A stretch of DNA of 64,000 nt. It comes from Chaetoderma sp. LZ-2023a. Lineage: Eukaryota > Mollusca > Caudofoveata > Chaetodermatida > Chaetodermatidae. The stretch spans positions 41,582,429-41,646,428 of the forward strand of contig CM067372.1 in assembly GCA_034401795.1 (NCBI GenBank). The letters are read 5' to 3'. The position numbers and the translations under genes are program-made. Under the pieces are notes generated by a model that saw only the letters and a list, made by a program, of their open reading frames with translations, did not search any database and was not told the DNA's origin. Within the stretch, counting starts at the first letter, position 1. Every line of letters starts with the position of its first letter. Positions 42,364-54,107 of the stretch are shown in pieces.

Positions 42364-42819
42364 GTGTTAGGCCTCGAAGTAGATCTTGGGTTGGGCGTAG
42401 GGGGTGTAACACTTTATCTGGATACCAAGCCAGGTATTTGGAGTGAGTGGCCAACCATAGCACTAAACAACTCATCTTTCATGACAGTTAATATTATGAA
42501 TATCCGTCATGGTGCTCGCCGTGTGAGTTCCCACCAGGCATGTGTAGCACTGGGCCCCCCAGCCTCGAAGGGGTCCACCCAAGGAGAAAGCGTAGATGTC
42601 GCGTGTATCCAAGAAACTCATCTAAATGCCAACAGAAGATTCTGTATAAGAGGATTTCAGTGCTTCAGATCTGACAGGGATGGAAGACATAAAAAAGGAG
42701 TCATAACCCTGGTCCGGAATAACCTAAATGCCATTGAAGTTCAGAGAGACATGGAAGGACCTGAAATTCTCACAATCAAGATAATTCCAGAGAAACACCC
42801 TATCACTGTTGTCAACTAT
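42364..42819 (+). pseudogene. LINE 5' part with endonuclease N-terminus (copy 2)
   Basis: Identical in content to 32823-33278. The endonuclease frame ends at AAC TAT before DIRS-C and resumes at 49865. Confidence 0.75.
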
Positions 42820-43104
42820 TTTCACTTCAAGAGTATACTTACCTCCCTAATACTTTAGATATTGCTAAATATTGGCTTTCACTCAATAAACACTCAGATT
42901 TAAAACAGTTAGGTGCCCCTACTGGGCAGGGAGTCAGAGCGTAGTCTGGCGGATGCCAGCCCCACCACCGCGCATGCGCAGACTAGCACTTCCTCTTTGC
43001 TAGATTATTGGCAAAGAGAACACACATGGTTTTCAGTCATAAGCTTTTCTTGCTCATTAACGTTTTTATTGGTGTTATTTTGGAAGTGATAAGACCTGAT
43101 TTGG

Positions 43105-43155
43105 ATGGCGGGAGGATACACTTCGCCACCGGAGGACGTTGGACCTTTAAATCAG
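43105..43155 (+). CDS. DIRS-C ORF1, predicted exon 1 (copy 2)
   Basis: Identical to 33564-33614. The donor is CAG/GTGACT; the intron runs to 43917. Confidence 0.6.
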
Positions 43156-43917
43156 GTGACTTCTAGTAAAATTAGCGAGTTTTCTTCCCGGTGTATTGTG
43201 TTTCCGGGACTCGCGTTTACCGTGATAAGCGCCTTAGTTAGTTGGTTTAGGTCAACTCGGTGCTACCTAGGACTAATTTCTCTTTCTGTTTCTGTCCACA
43301 GGTCTGTATGACGCTAGGTTGTGACGTCACAGTACCAGAGAATTAGTATTCTCTCCACCATGGTTCCATTTCCTACTAACACTGTTAGGTTATCTAACCA
43401 AATGAAAAATTATGTCCAGTGAGTTGGAGGCCTGGTATAAAGGTCTTCTCACTTTGCCCTCTTGATCCAATTCCTTCCCCATGAGGTGGAGAGAGTTAAG
43501 AGGCGTGCAGATGGTGGAGTTTCCGGTTCGTCACGTTGGATGGTTTGTCTATACAAAGTGTCAGGTATCTAGTTATTGATAATGTGGTGATGTTAATTAT
43601 TGTAAACAATCAAAGGGAGATAATTAACATTTTTGCCAGTCAAGAGTTATCTATATGTATCTGATGGTTGTGTAGTCAACTTATCCATTCAGCATACAAT
43701 TCGTCTTTGCACTTGGATGTTTTGTTGGGATCGAATTTTTCCTGTCACGGGATTAATGACGTCATAATCAGCTGGCTATGTATTTATTAGCAATTCAAGC
43801 GCTATGCTGGTTTTTGATGTATATTGATCTTTATGATCGTTTTCCTTCTCCTTGAGTTGGATTGAGTTTCTAAGCTTAACTAGTTGCTCATACTCCTTGT
43901 CCTTTGCCCTGTTTCAG

Positions 43918-45981
43918 GGACCGGGTTGCGCGTCCTGTGGACGTTTTATGCATGTAAAGTTCTGGCCGCATCTGTGTTATCGATGTAGCCCTTGTGGTCC
44001 ATTGATTAATTGTGACATATGTAAGCACTGGGGGGGCGAGTTAATGTCCGAATTCTTGTGCTGCTTACAGGCGACGGACAAGGTGGTAGAGGAGGAGAGG
44101 AAGAAGAAGCGGAAACGAGAGGTTGTAAGTAGGAAGGGTAAGGGGAAGGTCTCGTCCGCGGTGGATATGGAGACCTTCCGGACCGAGATGTTGGGAGAGA
44201 TGAAGAGGACAATAAAAGATTTGGTTCCAGGGTTGCTTCGTGGCATGCTTCCTGGACCGGATCCTTTATTGTCCTCATCATCGGCTTCGGAGCAGGTAAT
44301 CCCCGCCTCTGGATCGATTTTCCTTAGTCCGCTTCCGTTGTCCGACGATTCAGAGGTGGCCCCATTAGAGGGGGCGTTCCACGGCCCTGGCAGCAGGCTT
44401 ATTGCCGCGCCGATAGGGGACCGTGGACGGTTGTCGCTGGAACCCGCTGGCTGCTTATCAGTCCAGGGGTATCCGCACGCCGCGGTGGCCAGTACCTCCT
44501 ATGGCACCGTTCCTGGTCAGCCCGGGTTAGCTCTCTTTGCTGACCCGGGGTCTAATCTTTCTGACCAGGGTGATGAGGATTACCTGCTAGGGTCGCCGTC
44601 TGACGACGTGGACATGGATGAAGGCGTTTGTGCACCCCTCGCGGGGAATACAGGCGCTTTTTTCCACGGTATTACTCACCCTGGAGTAAGGTCCGCGGTT
44701 CAGGTGGTGGCCCAGGGCGCTGCTGATGGCCAGCGGTACCGCATACCTCGGCTTGCCGAGAGTGTAGCTGGTGCTGGCCGGGCCCGTGGTAGGGCTATAT
44801 ATACCCCGCGCTCTACCGCGGTGCCTGCTCCTGGTCAAACCAGTGATATTCTCATGCCGGTGCTGTCAGGCCCGCATGTTTTCCCTGGCTTGCCAGGTGT
44901 ATCAGCGTACCCGCCGTCAAGCTCTACTGCTTGCGCTCAGGAGGAAGACGAAGGACCCCGTCTTGTAGAGCGCTCGCAGTTAGCCACGGAGGAGGATTGG
45001 TATGACGCTTGCCAGTGGTTGGTGAGCGTTAGGCCTGATCTGCCCGTGGAGCAGTCGGCTAGCCACCGTGTTCACACGCCGTGGTTAGCTGGGAAACCAA
45101 CTGCTAACGCTATGCCTTCTCTGCCGCTGGCGGAGCATGTCGTTGACATGTTCAAGGCGGCGGAGGCGTCCATTAACACGAGTGGACGTCTCGCGAAGGC
45201 CCCTCGCGAGGTGGCCAGGCGTTGTCGCATCGTGCCCCTGGACTACCAGCGGTACGGTGTGGTACCCAAGCCCAGCGTGGATGACCGCGCGGCTTTGGGT
45301 GAGGATACGCGGCCAGGCTCCCGTTCTGACGCGGGGGTCTTGTGCGCGAACGCGTTGCGTTCGGCGAATACCGCGTTGCGTGATGCGGAGGAGAGTGGGA
45401 GGGCTTCGATTGCCGCTCTGTCCCACGTCTCCCAGCTGTTACAGGGGGTAGTAACAGCATCCGCATCGCGCCAGCCAGGCCCGCTCGCGGTCCAGCGAAC
45501 CATCCAGGATGGTATTAACCTGGCGCTGGACTGTATGACGCGGGCGGTGACCAGGAGTGTCAGGGCAAGACGCACATTTGCCCTGGACAATCTGTGCCCG
45601 TCTCAGGACCTGTATAATAGGCTACTCCGTACGCCTATGACGGGTCCTGGTCTTTTTGGAGGTGAGGGATGTCGCCACCTCCAGGAGACGGTCACCCTGG
45701 TGAATAACCAGAGGGCGCTGCGCGAACAGTTTGAGGTACTGCGTCGTGCTAACGTTCGCGCCGCGGCCCCTGCGTATCGTCCCCTGCAGGCTCGTGGTGG
45801 TGTTGGCCAAGTCAGAGGCCAGCCGCCGTCGCAGCGCCGGCCTCGGCCGCGTGCGATTCGGCCAGCAGTGAGGGGGGCGCAGGCTCCTCAGCCGCCGTCA
45901 GCCAGGCAGCCGCCCGTGCACCGAGGTGCGCGCGGGGCGGGGCGGGTCGCGCGAGGATCTGGGCGTGGTTATCGTTCCTGA
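43918..45981 (+). CDS. DIRS-C ORF1, Gag-like protein, exon 2 (copy 2)
   Basis: Same 687-codon protein as 34377-36440: Cys module, charged segment, CRIVPLDYQRYGVVPK block and Arg/Gly tail, ending in UGA at 45979-45981. Confidence 0.8.
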   Translation, partial: GPGCASCGRFMHVKFWPHLCYRCSPCGPLINCDICKHWGGELMSEFLCCLQATDKVVEEERKKKRKREVVSRKGKGKVSSAVDMETFRTEMLGEMKRTIKDLVPGLLRGMLPGPDPLLSSSSASEQVIPASGSIFLSPLPLSDDSEVAPLEGAFHGPGSRLIAAPIGDRGRLSLEPAGCLSVQGYPHAAVASTSYGTVPGQPGLALFADPGSNLSDQGDEDYLLGSPSDDVDMDEGVCAPLAGNTGAFFHGITHPGVRSAVQVVAQGAADGQRYRIPRLAESVAGAGRARGRAIYTPRSTAVPAPGQTSDILMPVLSGPHVFPGLPGVSAYPPSSSTACAQEEDEGPRLVERSQLATEEDWYDACQWLVSVRPDLPVEQSASHRVHTPWLAGKPTANAMPSLPLAEHVVDMFKAAEASINTSGRLAKAPREVARRCRIVPLDYQRYGVVPKPSVDDRAALGEDTRPGSRSDAGVLCANALRSANTALRDAEESGRASIAALSHVSQLLQGVVTASASRQPGPLAVQRTIQDGINLALDCMTRAVTRSVRARRTFALDNLCPSQDLYNRLLRTPMTGPGLFGGEGCRHLQETVTLVNNQRALREQFEVLRRANVRAAAPAYRPLQARGGVGQVRGQPPSQRRPRPRAIRPAVRGAQAPQPPSARQPPVHRGARGAGRVARGSGRGYRS

Positions 45982-48112
45982 CAGGGCGCTTACCGCGGTA
46001 AGGACCACGCCGGTGTGTATGGCGACGGAGACAGTGCCGCTCTTGCATGCCTTGTGTCCACCGCGGTCCCTAGGTGGACCGGTGGGAGGCCGGCTAGCCG
46101 ACCACATGCAAGAGTGGGAACGGTTAACTCAGGACCGTTTAGTCTTGCGATGGCTTTCCGTGGGGTATCATCCAGAGTGGATGACAGGCCCGCCGTCGCG
46201 ACTGTCTCTGGTGCCAGTCTGGACTCCCATTCCGAGAGATCCAGATCAAAGGTTGTGTATCGAGGAGGAGATAAATTCCCTCGTACAAAAAGGAGCTATT
46301 CAGCCGGCACAAAGGTGTCCGGGCTTCTATTCAACCCTGTTCTTGGTAACAAAACGCACCGGTGGGTGGAGACCGATTCTCAACCTCAAGCCATTGAACA
46401 AGTTCATCGAGACGCCCAGTTTCAAGATGGAAACGGTGCGCTCGGTGTTGGCGGGGTTGGAGAGGGGGATGTGGACGGCGTCGATAGATTTGAAGGACGC
46501 TTATTTCCACATCCCCATCCACAAGAGTTTCTGTCGCTTCCTGAGATTTGCATTCCAGGGCAGACAGTGGGAATTCAGGGTGTTGCCCTTCGGAATTTCC
46601 ACGGCTCCTCGGGTTTTCACCCGTGTGGTTCTTGCGATCACAGCATACCTCCGCAGGAGAAGCATAGCAGTCCACACGTACATAGACGACTGGCTGTTGA
46701 AAGCGCACACCCGGGAAAGTTTGTCCGCCAATCTGGAGATTGTTTTGAAAATTCTCACAGACTTGGGCTGGATGATCAATTTCCCAAAATCAGAGCTGAC
46801 TCCATCCCAGAAGTTTGTTTACCTGGGGATGTTCTTCGATCTGGAGACAGGATATGTTTATCCTACTCAGGAGAGAGTTCAAATACTCATCTCGTTGATT
46901 CAGTCAGTGTGCGACAGTCGTCATGTCCTGGCACGGGTTTACTTGAGAATGCTGGGGTTGATGGTTTCGTTGGAACCAGTCATTCCTCAGGCCGCCTTAC
47001 GCAAGCGGCCGATCCAGTTGTTTCTCATGACACAATGGACCCAGAGTACAGGTTCGCTGGACTCGAATGTGTCAGTGTTGGCGCCTCTGATTCACCACCT
47101 GCAATGGTGGTTGAATACAGAGAATCTCTTACCGGGGGTTTTGCTAACCCCTCCCCACCCTCAGGTGACTGTGTATACAGATGCATCGATGGAGGGCTGG
47201 GGAGCTTGCCTGGAAGAATCCACGATATCAGGGCTTTGGAATCTGGAACAGTCACAGGAACATATAAATCTACTGGAGCTAAGAGCAGTAGTCCTGGGCC
47301 TGGAACATTTCTTACAGAAAGTTCAGGGCAAGATTGTTCTTATTCGTTCAGACAACTCAACAGTTGTGACTTACATAAACCGCCAGGGCGGAACGAAGTC
47401 GCCCAGTCTCTGTATGATGACATGGAAACTGCTTTGTTGGTGTCTGGATCACCAGATTACCTTGAAAGCAGTTCATATTCCGGGAAGGTTAAACCTGCTA
47501 GCAGACTCATTGAGCCGAAGGATGAGTGTTTTACCCACGGAATGGCAACTAAATCAATGTGTGGCGGATCGTCTGTTCGACCATTGGGGGAAACCCAACA
47601 TCGATTTGTTCGCAACGAAGAAGAATGCGAAGATGACGACGTACGTCTCTCCGATTCCGGATCCAAGCGCTTTCGCAACAGATGCGTTAGCTATCAGCTG
47701 GGGGAGAATGTATGCATACGCATTCCCTCCAGCAATCCTGATTCCAAAAATTCTTCAGAAAATCAGACAGGAGGAATGCCAAGTGCTTCTGATCGCCCCG
47801 GATTGGCCAAGCCGATCTTGGTATACGGATCTGCTGGACCTTCTGGTCTGCAATCCGGTTCCTCTGCCTCTGATGGACGATATTATCTTCCAGGGCAAGG
47901 CCCTTCACAACAATCCGTCAATGTTCAGATTGACTGCGTGGATGTTGTCAAGGAATCTAGAATTAAGGAGGGCTTTTCTGAGCAAGCAGCCATGTTTATG
48001 GCCAAAGCCAGGAGGGGGTCAACCTCCAGAGCATATAATTATAAAATCAACAGATTTGCAGAATGGTGCTCAAAAAGATGTATTGATCCAATGGATTCAT
48101 CTATTCAAGTAG
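45926..48112 (+). CDS. DIRS-C reverse transcriptase/RNase H with DAM-like tail (copy 2)
   Basis: Same 728-codon frame as copy 1, with YIDD at residues 252-255 and the RNase H tetrad D419, E451, D476, D527. The first AUG is at 46019. Confidence 0.9.
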   Translation: MRAGRGGSREDLGVVIVPDRALTAVRTTPVCMATETVPLLHALCPPRSLGGPVGGRLADHMQEWERLTQDRLVLRWLSVGYHPEWMTGPPSRLSLVPVWTPIPRDPDQRLCIEEEINSLVQKGAIQPAQRCPGFYSTLFLVTKRTGGWRPILNLKPLNKFIETPSFKMETVRSVLAGLERGMWTASIDLKDAYFHIPIHKSFCRFLRFAFQGRQWEFRVLPFGISTAPRVFTRVVLAITAYLRRRSIAVHTYIDDWLLKAHTRESLSANLEIVLKILTDLGWMINFPKSELTPSQKFVYLGMFFDLETGYVYPTQERVQILISLIQSVCDSRHVLARVYLRMLGLMVSLEPVIPQAALRKRPIQLFLMTQWTQSTGSLDSNVSVLAPLIHHLQWWLNTENLLPGVLLTPPHPQVTVYTDASMEGWGACLEESTISGLWNLEQSQEHINLLELRAVVLGLEHFLQKVQGKIVLIRSDNSTVVTYINRQGGTKSPSLCMMTWKLLCWCLDHQITLKAVHIPGRLNLLADSLSRRMSVLPTEWQLNQCVADRLFDHWGKPNIDLFATKKNAKMTTYVSPIPDPSAFATDALAISWGRMYAYAFPPAILIPKILQKIRQEECQVLLIAPDWPSRSWYTDLLDLLVCNPVPLPLMDDIIFQGKALHNNPSMFRLTAWMLSRNLELRRAFLSKQPCLWPKPGGGQPPEHIIIKSTDLQNGAQKDVLIQWIHLFK

Positions 48113-48951
48113 TAGCTGATTTCCTCTGTCACCTCTATGATGCCTATAGCCTCAAGCCTAACTCTATTGCTGGTTATAAGTCAGCATTAATGTCTGTTAT
48201 TCCTTGCTTGGCTAAGAGGGGAAGTGATGAAGTAAATACATTGAATGTATTAATTAAAGGCATGGGCAATCTAAGACCAAGGAATCCTCCTGTGATTCCG
48301 TCTTGGAGTTTATCGCTAGTGCTTCAAGTACTAGGTGATAAGCCTTTTGAACCACTTAGTTCCATTTCTATGAAACTATTAACACTGAAGACTGTGTTTT
48401 TAATTGCTGCGGCCTCGGCTAGGCGTAGGAGTGAGATTCATGCCTTATCAGCCGAGGATGACCGTTTTGTGGTTTCAGGGGAAGGCCTTAAGCTGCTACC
48501 TAGGATTAATTTCTTGGCTAAAAATCAGTCGTTGAAATATCCAGGTCAACCTATTATTTTGCCTGCTTTAACTAGATATGATCCTAATTCTAAAGCATGG
48601 TGTCCCGTCCGGGCGCTGCGCCGGTACAAACAACGTACGGCGGCATGGCGCACCGACCAGTCAGCGTTATGGTTGTCATATATTGAACCCCATGGGAGGG
48701 CTTCTAAGGACACCATTTCCAGGTGGATTGTGGAATGCATTCAGTTTTGCCATAAATCCGCCACCGGGAAACAGGTTGACGTGGCCAAGGCTCACAGTGT
48801 CCGCGGCGTAGTGACATCCACGGCCCTATTTAATGGGGTCCCTGTGGATGATATTATGTCGGTGGCTCAGTGGCACTGTGAGTCAAGTTTTACAGACCAT
48901 TATCTCCGTGACACCTCTAATCCTCTCGCCTTGTCGGTTTTGAAAAAATAA
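47923..48951 (+). CDS. DIRS-C tyrosine recombinase (copy 2)
   Basis: Same protein as copy 1, with R, H-x2-R, H and Y catalytic residues intact. Confidence 0.9.
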   Translation, partial: VQIDCVDVVKESRIKEGFSEQAAMFMAKARRGSTSRAYNYKINRFAEWCSKRCIDPMDSSIQVVADFLCHLYDAYSLKPNSIAGYKSALMSVIPCLAKRGSDEVNTLNVLIKGMGNLRPRNPPVIPSWSLSLVLQVLGDKPFEPLSSISMKLLTLKTVFLIAAASARRRSEIHALSAEDDRFVVSGEGLKLLPRINFLAKNQSLKYPGQPIILPALTRYDPNSKAWCPVRALRRYKQRTAAWRTDQSALWLSYIEPHGRASKDTISRWIVECIQFCHKSATGKQVDVAKAHSVRGVVTSTALFNGVPVDDIMSVAQWHCESSFTDHYLRDTSNPLALSVLKK

Positions 48952-49864
48952 ATCGGTTTATATTTTTTGAGGTGATTTCCTCATTACTTATATATATCAC
49001 AATTAATTTATGGAAACACCCACATTTTTGGGCCTGCATCAGTCTTTACCGATGGGAAGATGATGTCAGCAGCCATTGTCAACAAGGTCAGTCTTGTTCA
49101 TGTGTTGTCCGTTGTTGATTGTATTGTCACGATTACCCGTTATTAATATGGTGATGGTTTGTGTATTTGTGTGGTTCATTGTTGAGAGTTACGAAAATGG
49201 AGCTTTTTCGTCTCTGTCCTGTAGTACATGGCACTTGTACGTAGAGAGCGTATAGGACATTGAGGTCAGTCGACTCTTCCTCCCAGGAAGGAGGGGGGGG
49301 AGCGCATATGACATTCGGTCATCTCTCATACATCGGTGGTGTTATCCGATGGTTAGTCAAATCCTGACTGTTTTTTCTTACAGTTTCAGAAGTTTAAGTG
49401 CCTTAAACGCAGAAAAGCGTATAGGGATGAGCTGGTCTTTTGACCTCGCCTCCCTCCCGCCAGATTCACTTTCGAATTCTGGCAATATCAAAAGTATTAG
49501 GGAGGTAAGTATACTCTTGAAGTGAAATAAACGAAATCTAGGATTTCTTTTTTCACGAGAGAGTTGATACTTACCTCCCTAGATACGGACCCGGCCTCTC
49601 CACCCCACAGAGGCTCGGTCTTCAGGCTCTTAATAGTTGCATGTGTGTCAGCCAATAATCTAGTCAGAGGAAGTGCTAGTCTGCGCATGCGCGGTGGTGG
49701 GGCTGGCATCCGCCAGACTACGCTCTGACTCCCTGCCCAGTAGGGGCACCTAACTGTTTTAAATCTGAGTGTTTATTGAGTGAAAGCCAATATTTAGCAA
49801 TATCTAAAGTATTAGGGAGGTAAGTATCAACTCTCGTGAAAAAAGAAATCCTAGATTTCGTTTA

Positions 49865-52800
49865 TACTGCCCTAATAATCAACCATTGAATCGCGGAAAA
49901 ATCCCAGTTCACTCAGATTCAACTATGGTTGCTATTGACCTCAACAGTCATTCTCAGTTATGGGAATATCATTCTACTGATAGGAGGGGTGAGGACATTG
50001 AAAATTGGATGGATGAGCAGAAGCTGATTCTCTTGAATAGGGCACATAACCCACCCCCCCCCTACATTCTACTCAAGACGATGGCATACCTCAAGTTCTC
50101 CTGCTCTAGCATTTTCGACAGAAAGTCTACATCAAGAATCTTTGCGTATTGTTTGGGAACACCTTGGAGGCAGGATCACTGCCCTGTTTTCATTACCATT
50201 AACATGGATGTCGAGATTGACCAAAATCAGACTCCTCGGTGGAACTGTAAGAAAGCAGACTGGGACAGATATCAGAAAGAGAGTGACAGATTGGTAAAAG
50301 ACATTGATGTCAAAAACCAAAATATCAATAAAGTTGAGAGCTTAACTCTGTTTTACTCTCTGCTGCTGGCAAATGCATTCCTAGGGGATCCAGGAAAAAC
50401 TACAGACCTTACTGGAGTACGTCTCTGCAAAAGTACACGAAGAAATGTCCAAAGCAAGGGAAATTGCAGAGAATGTCCCAACAGAAGCCAACCATGTGAG
50501 ACTCCAACAATCCACGGCAAAATATCTGAAAGCCAAAATCAGAGCCACCAGAGAATCGTGGAGAGAAAAAACTTCAAGCTTAAATCTTGAAAAGGATACA
50601 AACAAACTCTGGAGGCTTGTGAAGCAGCTTAACGATGAAAACACTAGAGTACTGAACAAAACTCTTGAAGAGGATTGTGACATTAAAACAGGAGAGGCTG
50701 CTGCTGAACACTTTGCTTGTATGTTTCAGAAAGTAAGCAATCTAGATGTGCCAGCGAGTTGTAAAAAAGCTGCAATGAAGTCTGCAAAGTGGAACGGAGA
50801 CACACAAATACATGCCGTGGGAATGGATGAGCTTCTGACCATCAGCGAGTTGGAGAAAAGCTTGAAAGTTCTGAAAAACAGGAAATCTCCTGGACCAGAT
50901 GGAATAACCAATGAGATGTTAAGGAATCTGGGTACTATTGGAAAGCACAAGCTTTTGGAGATTTTCAACGGCTGTTGGTACAAAGGAGAAGTTCCCCAGT
51001 CTTGGAGAGAGGCCAACATGATCCATGTACTGAAGAAAGGCAAGAATAAATCCAAAGCGGCAAGTTATCGACCTATCAGTCTGACTAGTTGCACTGTCAA
51101 AGCCATGGAAAAAATCCTCAACCAAAGACTTCTTTGACATCTTGAAAGCAACAATCTCTTAGCGGATGAACAAAATGGCTTCGTAAATTGTAGATCTACT
51201 GAGGATCAAACAACATATCTGACACAGTCTATTGAGGAGGCGTTCCAACAGAAAAAGCATACCATCACTGTGTGGGTTGATTTGCAGAAAGCATTTGACA
51301 AAGTAGGGAAGCATGGACTCCTCCAAAAGCTCAGGACCAGTGATATTTCTGGAAAAATGTACAGCTGGATATGCCAGTATCTTCACAACTGAAAGGCATC
51401 AGTACAGCTGAATGGGACGAGCAGCAAGAAAGTCCTGCTACGACGTGGTGTACGTCATGGTGGTGTAGTATCTTCCACCCTCTTCACAATATTCATCAAT
51501 GACCTGGTGAAGAACCTTCCAATGGGAGTCAGAGCTGCATTGTATGCTGACGATCTTGTGATGTGGAGCAGCGAGGAGTATGTGTCAACAGCCAATTACC
51601 GCATGCAACTCGCAATTGATCACCTCAATTCTTGGGTTACAAGCTGCTTTGTCCAGATCAACAAAGAGAAGACAGTTGCAACTCTATTCACACTATCCAC
51701 TAAAAAAGAGCACAAGACAAGTCTGAAATTTGGTGACTCAGTTCTGCACTTTGAGGATGAAGTAACTTATCTTGGTCTGATATTTGACAAAAGACTAACC
51801 TGGAAGGCGCAAATCAGAAAAGCTGAAGGTATAGCCAAGCGAAGACTGGCAGTTATGCGGAAGCTTTCTGGAACAAAATGGGGAGCTAGCATGAAAATTC
51901 TGAAACAGGTTTACTCTGGATCAGTTAGGCCCATCATCGAATATGGCTCATCATCATGGATGACAGCTGCTACAAGCACCCTTCAGACATTGGATAAGGT
52001 ACAAAATCAGGCTCTTTGTATCATAACAGGGTCTATGAAGACCACTCCAATAGCAGCGATGGAAGAACTTACCAATATCCAGCCACTCTAGCAGAGACGA
52101 GAAATCAAGGCCGAGATTCAATACGAGAAATTCAAATTGATTCTTCACCATCCCATGCATATGCTGACTCACCAAATGTCTAGAGGAAGACTCAAGAGGA
52201 ATAATTTCTTATTAACTTCAAAGAAAATTGAAAGAAACAGAGAGTCGGACATCTTTTCCAGATGTAGAAACATAACTGCTATCTCTGAGAGGGAACCGTG
52301 GAAAGCTTCTGAAATAGAAAGCACAATTTCAATCTGGCCCTCGATTCCAGGGATTGAAAGCAAGGGAGATCAAGCAGAGGTGACAAACAAAGTTCTTGCA
52401 TTGAGTCATATTGCAGAAAACTATCCTGAGAAAGAGTGGATACATGTTTATACAGATGGATCAGCTATCCAGGCTGTCAAGAATGGAGGGGCAGGTGCTC
52501 ACATTCAGTTTCCATGTGGAGCTATAACAAACTCATGCTTGCCAACAGGGAAGCACTGTAGCAATTACACTGCAGAAATCCAGGCACTGATCTTAGCTAG
52601 CCAAAAGCTGATACAACGAAAAACCGGAAATGAAAATGGAGAATGGAAAGGAAAGTACAGATTTACTAGCTAAGGAGAACAATGTCAACTTACAGTAGAT
52701 CCCCTTGCATTGTGGCATATAAGGAAATGACAAAGCTGATCAACTGGCTAAGGAAGGGTAAAATATAGAACAATTCAACCGCGAGGTTGACTTTGAAGAA

Positions 52801-53180
52801 CTGAAGCATATCATTAAAGCCACAAGCACCACCAGCAGGCAGCATAATGATGCAATACACAGCCTCAGTAGGGAGGATCAGACATGTATCTTCAGATTGA
52901 GGACAGGTCACAATCGTCTCAATGCACATCTTCACCGTCTCAAGATTACAGATTCTGCACTTTGTGAGTGTCAGCAGGCAGAAGAAACAGCAGAACATCT
53001 CTTGCAGCACTGCCAGCGATATGAACAGGCTAGAAGCTTCTGGCAAATTGAAGTATCTTTTGAAGAGAAGATCAGAGGAGACAGAGACAGTTTGATGACC
53101 ACTTCAGCTTTCATGTACCAAATAAGGAAAACAGTCTAAAATTACTGTCATGAGAAGGATGAATGCAAGGAGGATATAGG
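49865..53180 (+). pseudogene. I/Jockey-type LINE: endonuclease C-terminus, reverse transcriptase, RNase H, Cys tail
   Basis: Continues the endonuclease after DIRS-C (YCPNNQPLN, VAIDLNSHSQLW, a frameshift at a C-run near 50050, another before DHCPVFITIN). The RT follows: SPGPDGITNEML and SYRPISLTSC; a stop at 51135; VWVDLQKAFDKVG; another stop near 51391; RRGVRHGGVVSSTLFTIFIND; the catalytic AALYADDLVMW near 51545. RNase H begins at IHVYTDGSAIQ and has NYTAEIQALILAS and, in a shifted frame, GNDKADQLAKEG. A C-terminal CECQQAEETAEHLLQHC motif is near 52960. RNase H plus endonuclease points to the I/Jockey side of LINEs. Several stops and shifts make it inactive. Confidence 0.88.
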
Positions 53181-53639
53181 CGCTATAAATTTTGAAGAGG
53201 CTCAATCCAACAGTTTTCGAGAAATACGCATTTCGAGTGCCACCTATCCCTATAGTAAACATATGGGGAGAAATATTTGAATGGCGTTTTCTACTAGACT
53301 TTTATTCCTATTCTCTTCAAACCTGGTCAGATTCTAGAACATTGAGAGGTCTAAATAATTTACAATAGCAATTTTAATATCTCCCTTGGGGTCAAGGTCA
53401 TTCGTGGGTCATTTTCCCAACCTTCATGTTTGGCATAAGTAACCACTTCCTCATCAACCGGTGATATTAAAGAGCATGTTAGGAGATGCCTTATTTTATC
53501 CTTTGGGGTCAAGGTAACCTTTTAGTGGTCAGCGCTATCAGTTTTCGAGAAAACAGCTTTTCCATGTCCAGTGTAAACCTATGACAGTTTCAACTATGGA
53601 TCTTTGAACTGCGTCTGCACCTAGACTTCTTATCAGCAC
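53181..53639. other. Intron sequence between two LINEs
   Basis: Contains a GGGGTCAAGGTCA-type dispersed repeat (53390 and 53510) and no gene. Confidence 0.45.
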
Positions 53640-54107
53640 CAGAGATGTTCAATGGTCATATAAGAAGAGGGCCTATATATGTATGTATGATTACTGTATT
53701 CTGCGGCTGTAGTAGTAGAAACATCCTACAGCTGCAATCAGTCCTTCCTCGCTTTTGCCCACTGTGTCTAACACGTCCTCAGCCAAAATCCTTAGCTTCC
53801 TCAGGTCCATTCTTGACTTGAGTGTACCTAATCCTGCTTTCTTGAGGTCACCGCTTAGCAAATTTATGCATTGACATCCTCTCCTGGCTCTGTATTTGCT
53901 GGCTCTGAGTAGGGTGAATTCCAAGGCTCTGTGCTTGTGTGTCTTCTGGTATCCTTAGCACATGCCCAAACATGGACCATCTTTGCTGGGCAACTTTTAC
54001 AGACAGCGGCGATGTATTACACATCTTGTATAGTGCATCGTTGGAAATTATGCTGTCTGGCCATCAGTGTCCAGTGATGGTGCGTATGTGTTTGCGGTAG
54101 CAGGCAT
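53640..54107 (-). pseudogene. Minus-strand LINE, 3' end of the ORF
   Basis: Read on the minus strand it gives VAQQRWSMFGHVLRIPEDT, then in shifted frames ALEFTLLRASKYRARRGCQC and LRKLRILAED, typical of the region after the RT in many invertebrate LINEs. It is continuous with 55549-56148 once the hAT element is removed. Stops and frameshifts show it is dead. Confidence 0.7.

Larger units (their letters stand above)
42820..49864 (+). mobile_element. DIRS-C, assembly copy 2 (7045 bp)
   Basis: Same structure as copy 1. Left ITR 42820-43012, ICR 49482-49580, right ITR 49651-49864. Borders are TTTCACTTC and TTTCGTTTA. Probably the same physical element as copy 1. Confidence 0.93.
41491..50470 (+). 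repeat. Copy 2 of the 9-kb duplication
   Basis: Begins at GATGGGTGCAGC, matching 31950, and follows copy 1 base for base through DIRS-C, then continues past the copy-1 end into the rest of the LINE. Copy 2 reads as the cleaner version. Confidence 0.95.

Noticed and set aside
31950..50470. True tandem duplication of the LINE plus DIRS-C block
   Set aside because: The breakpoints coincide with an assembly gap and with insertion-type errors; an unmerged overlap explains this better, although reads are needed for proof.
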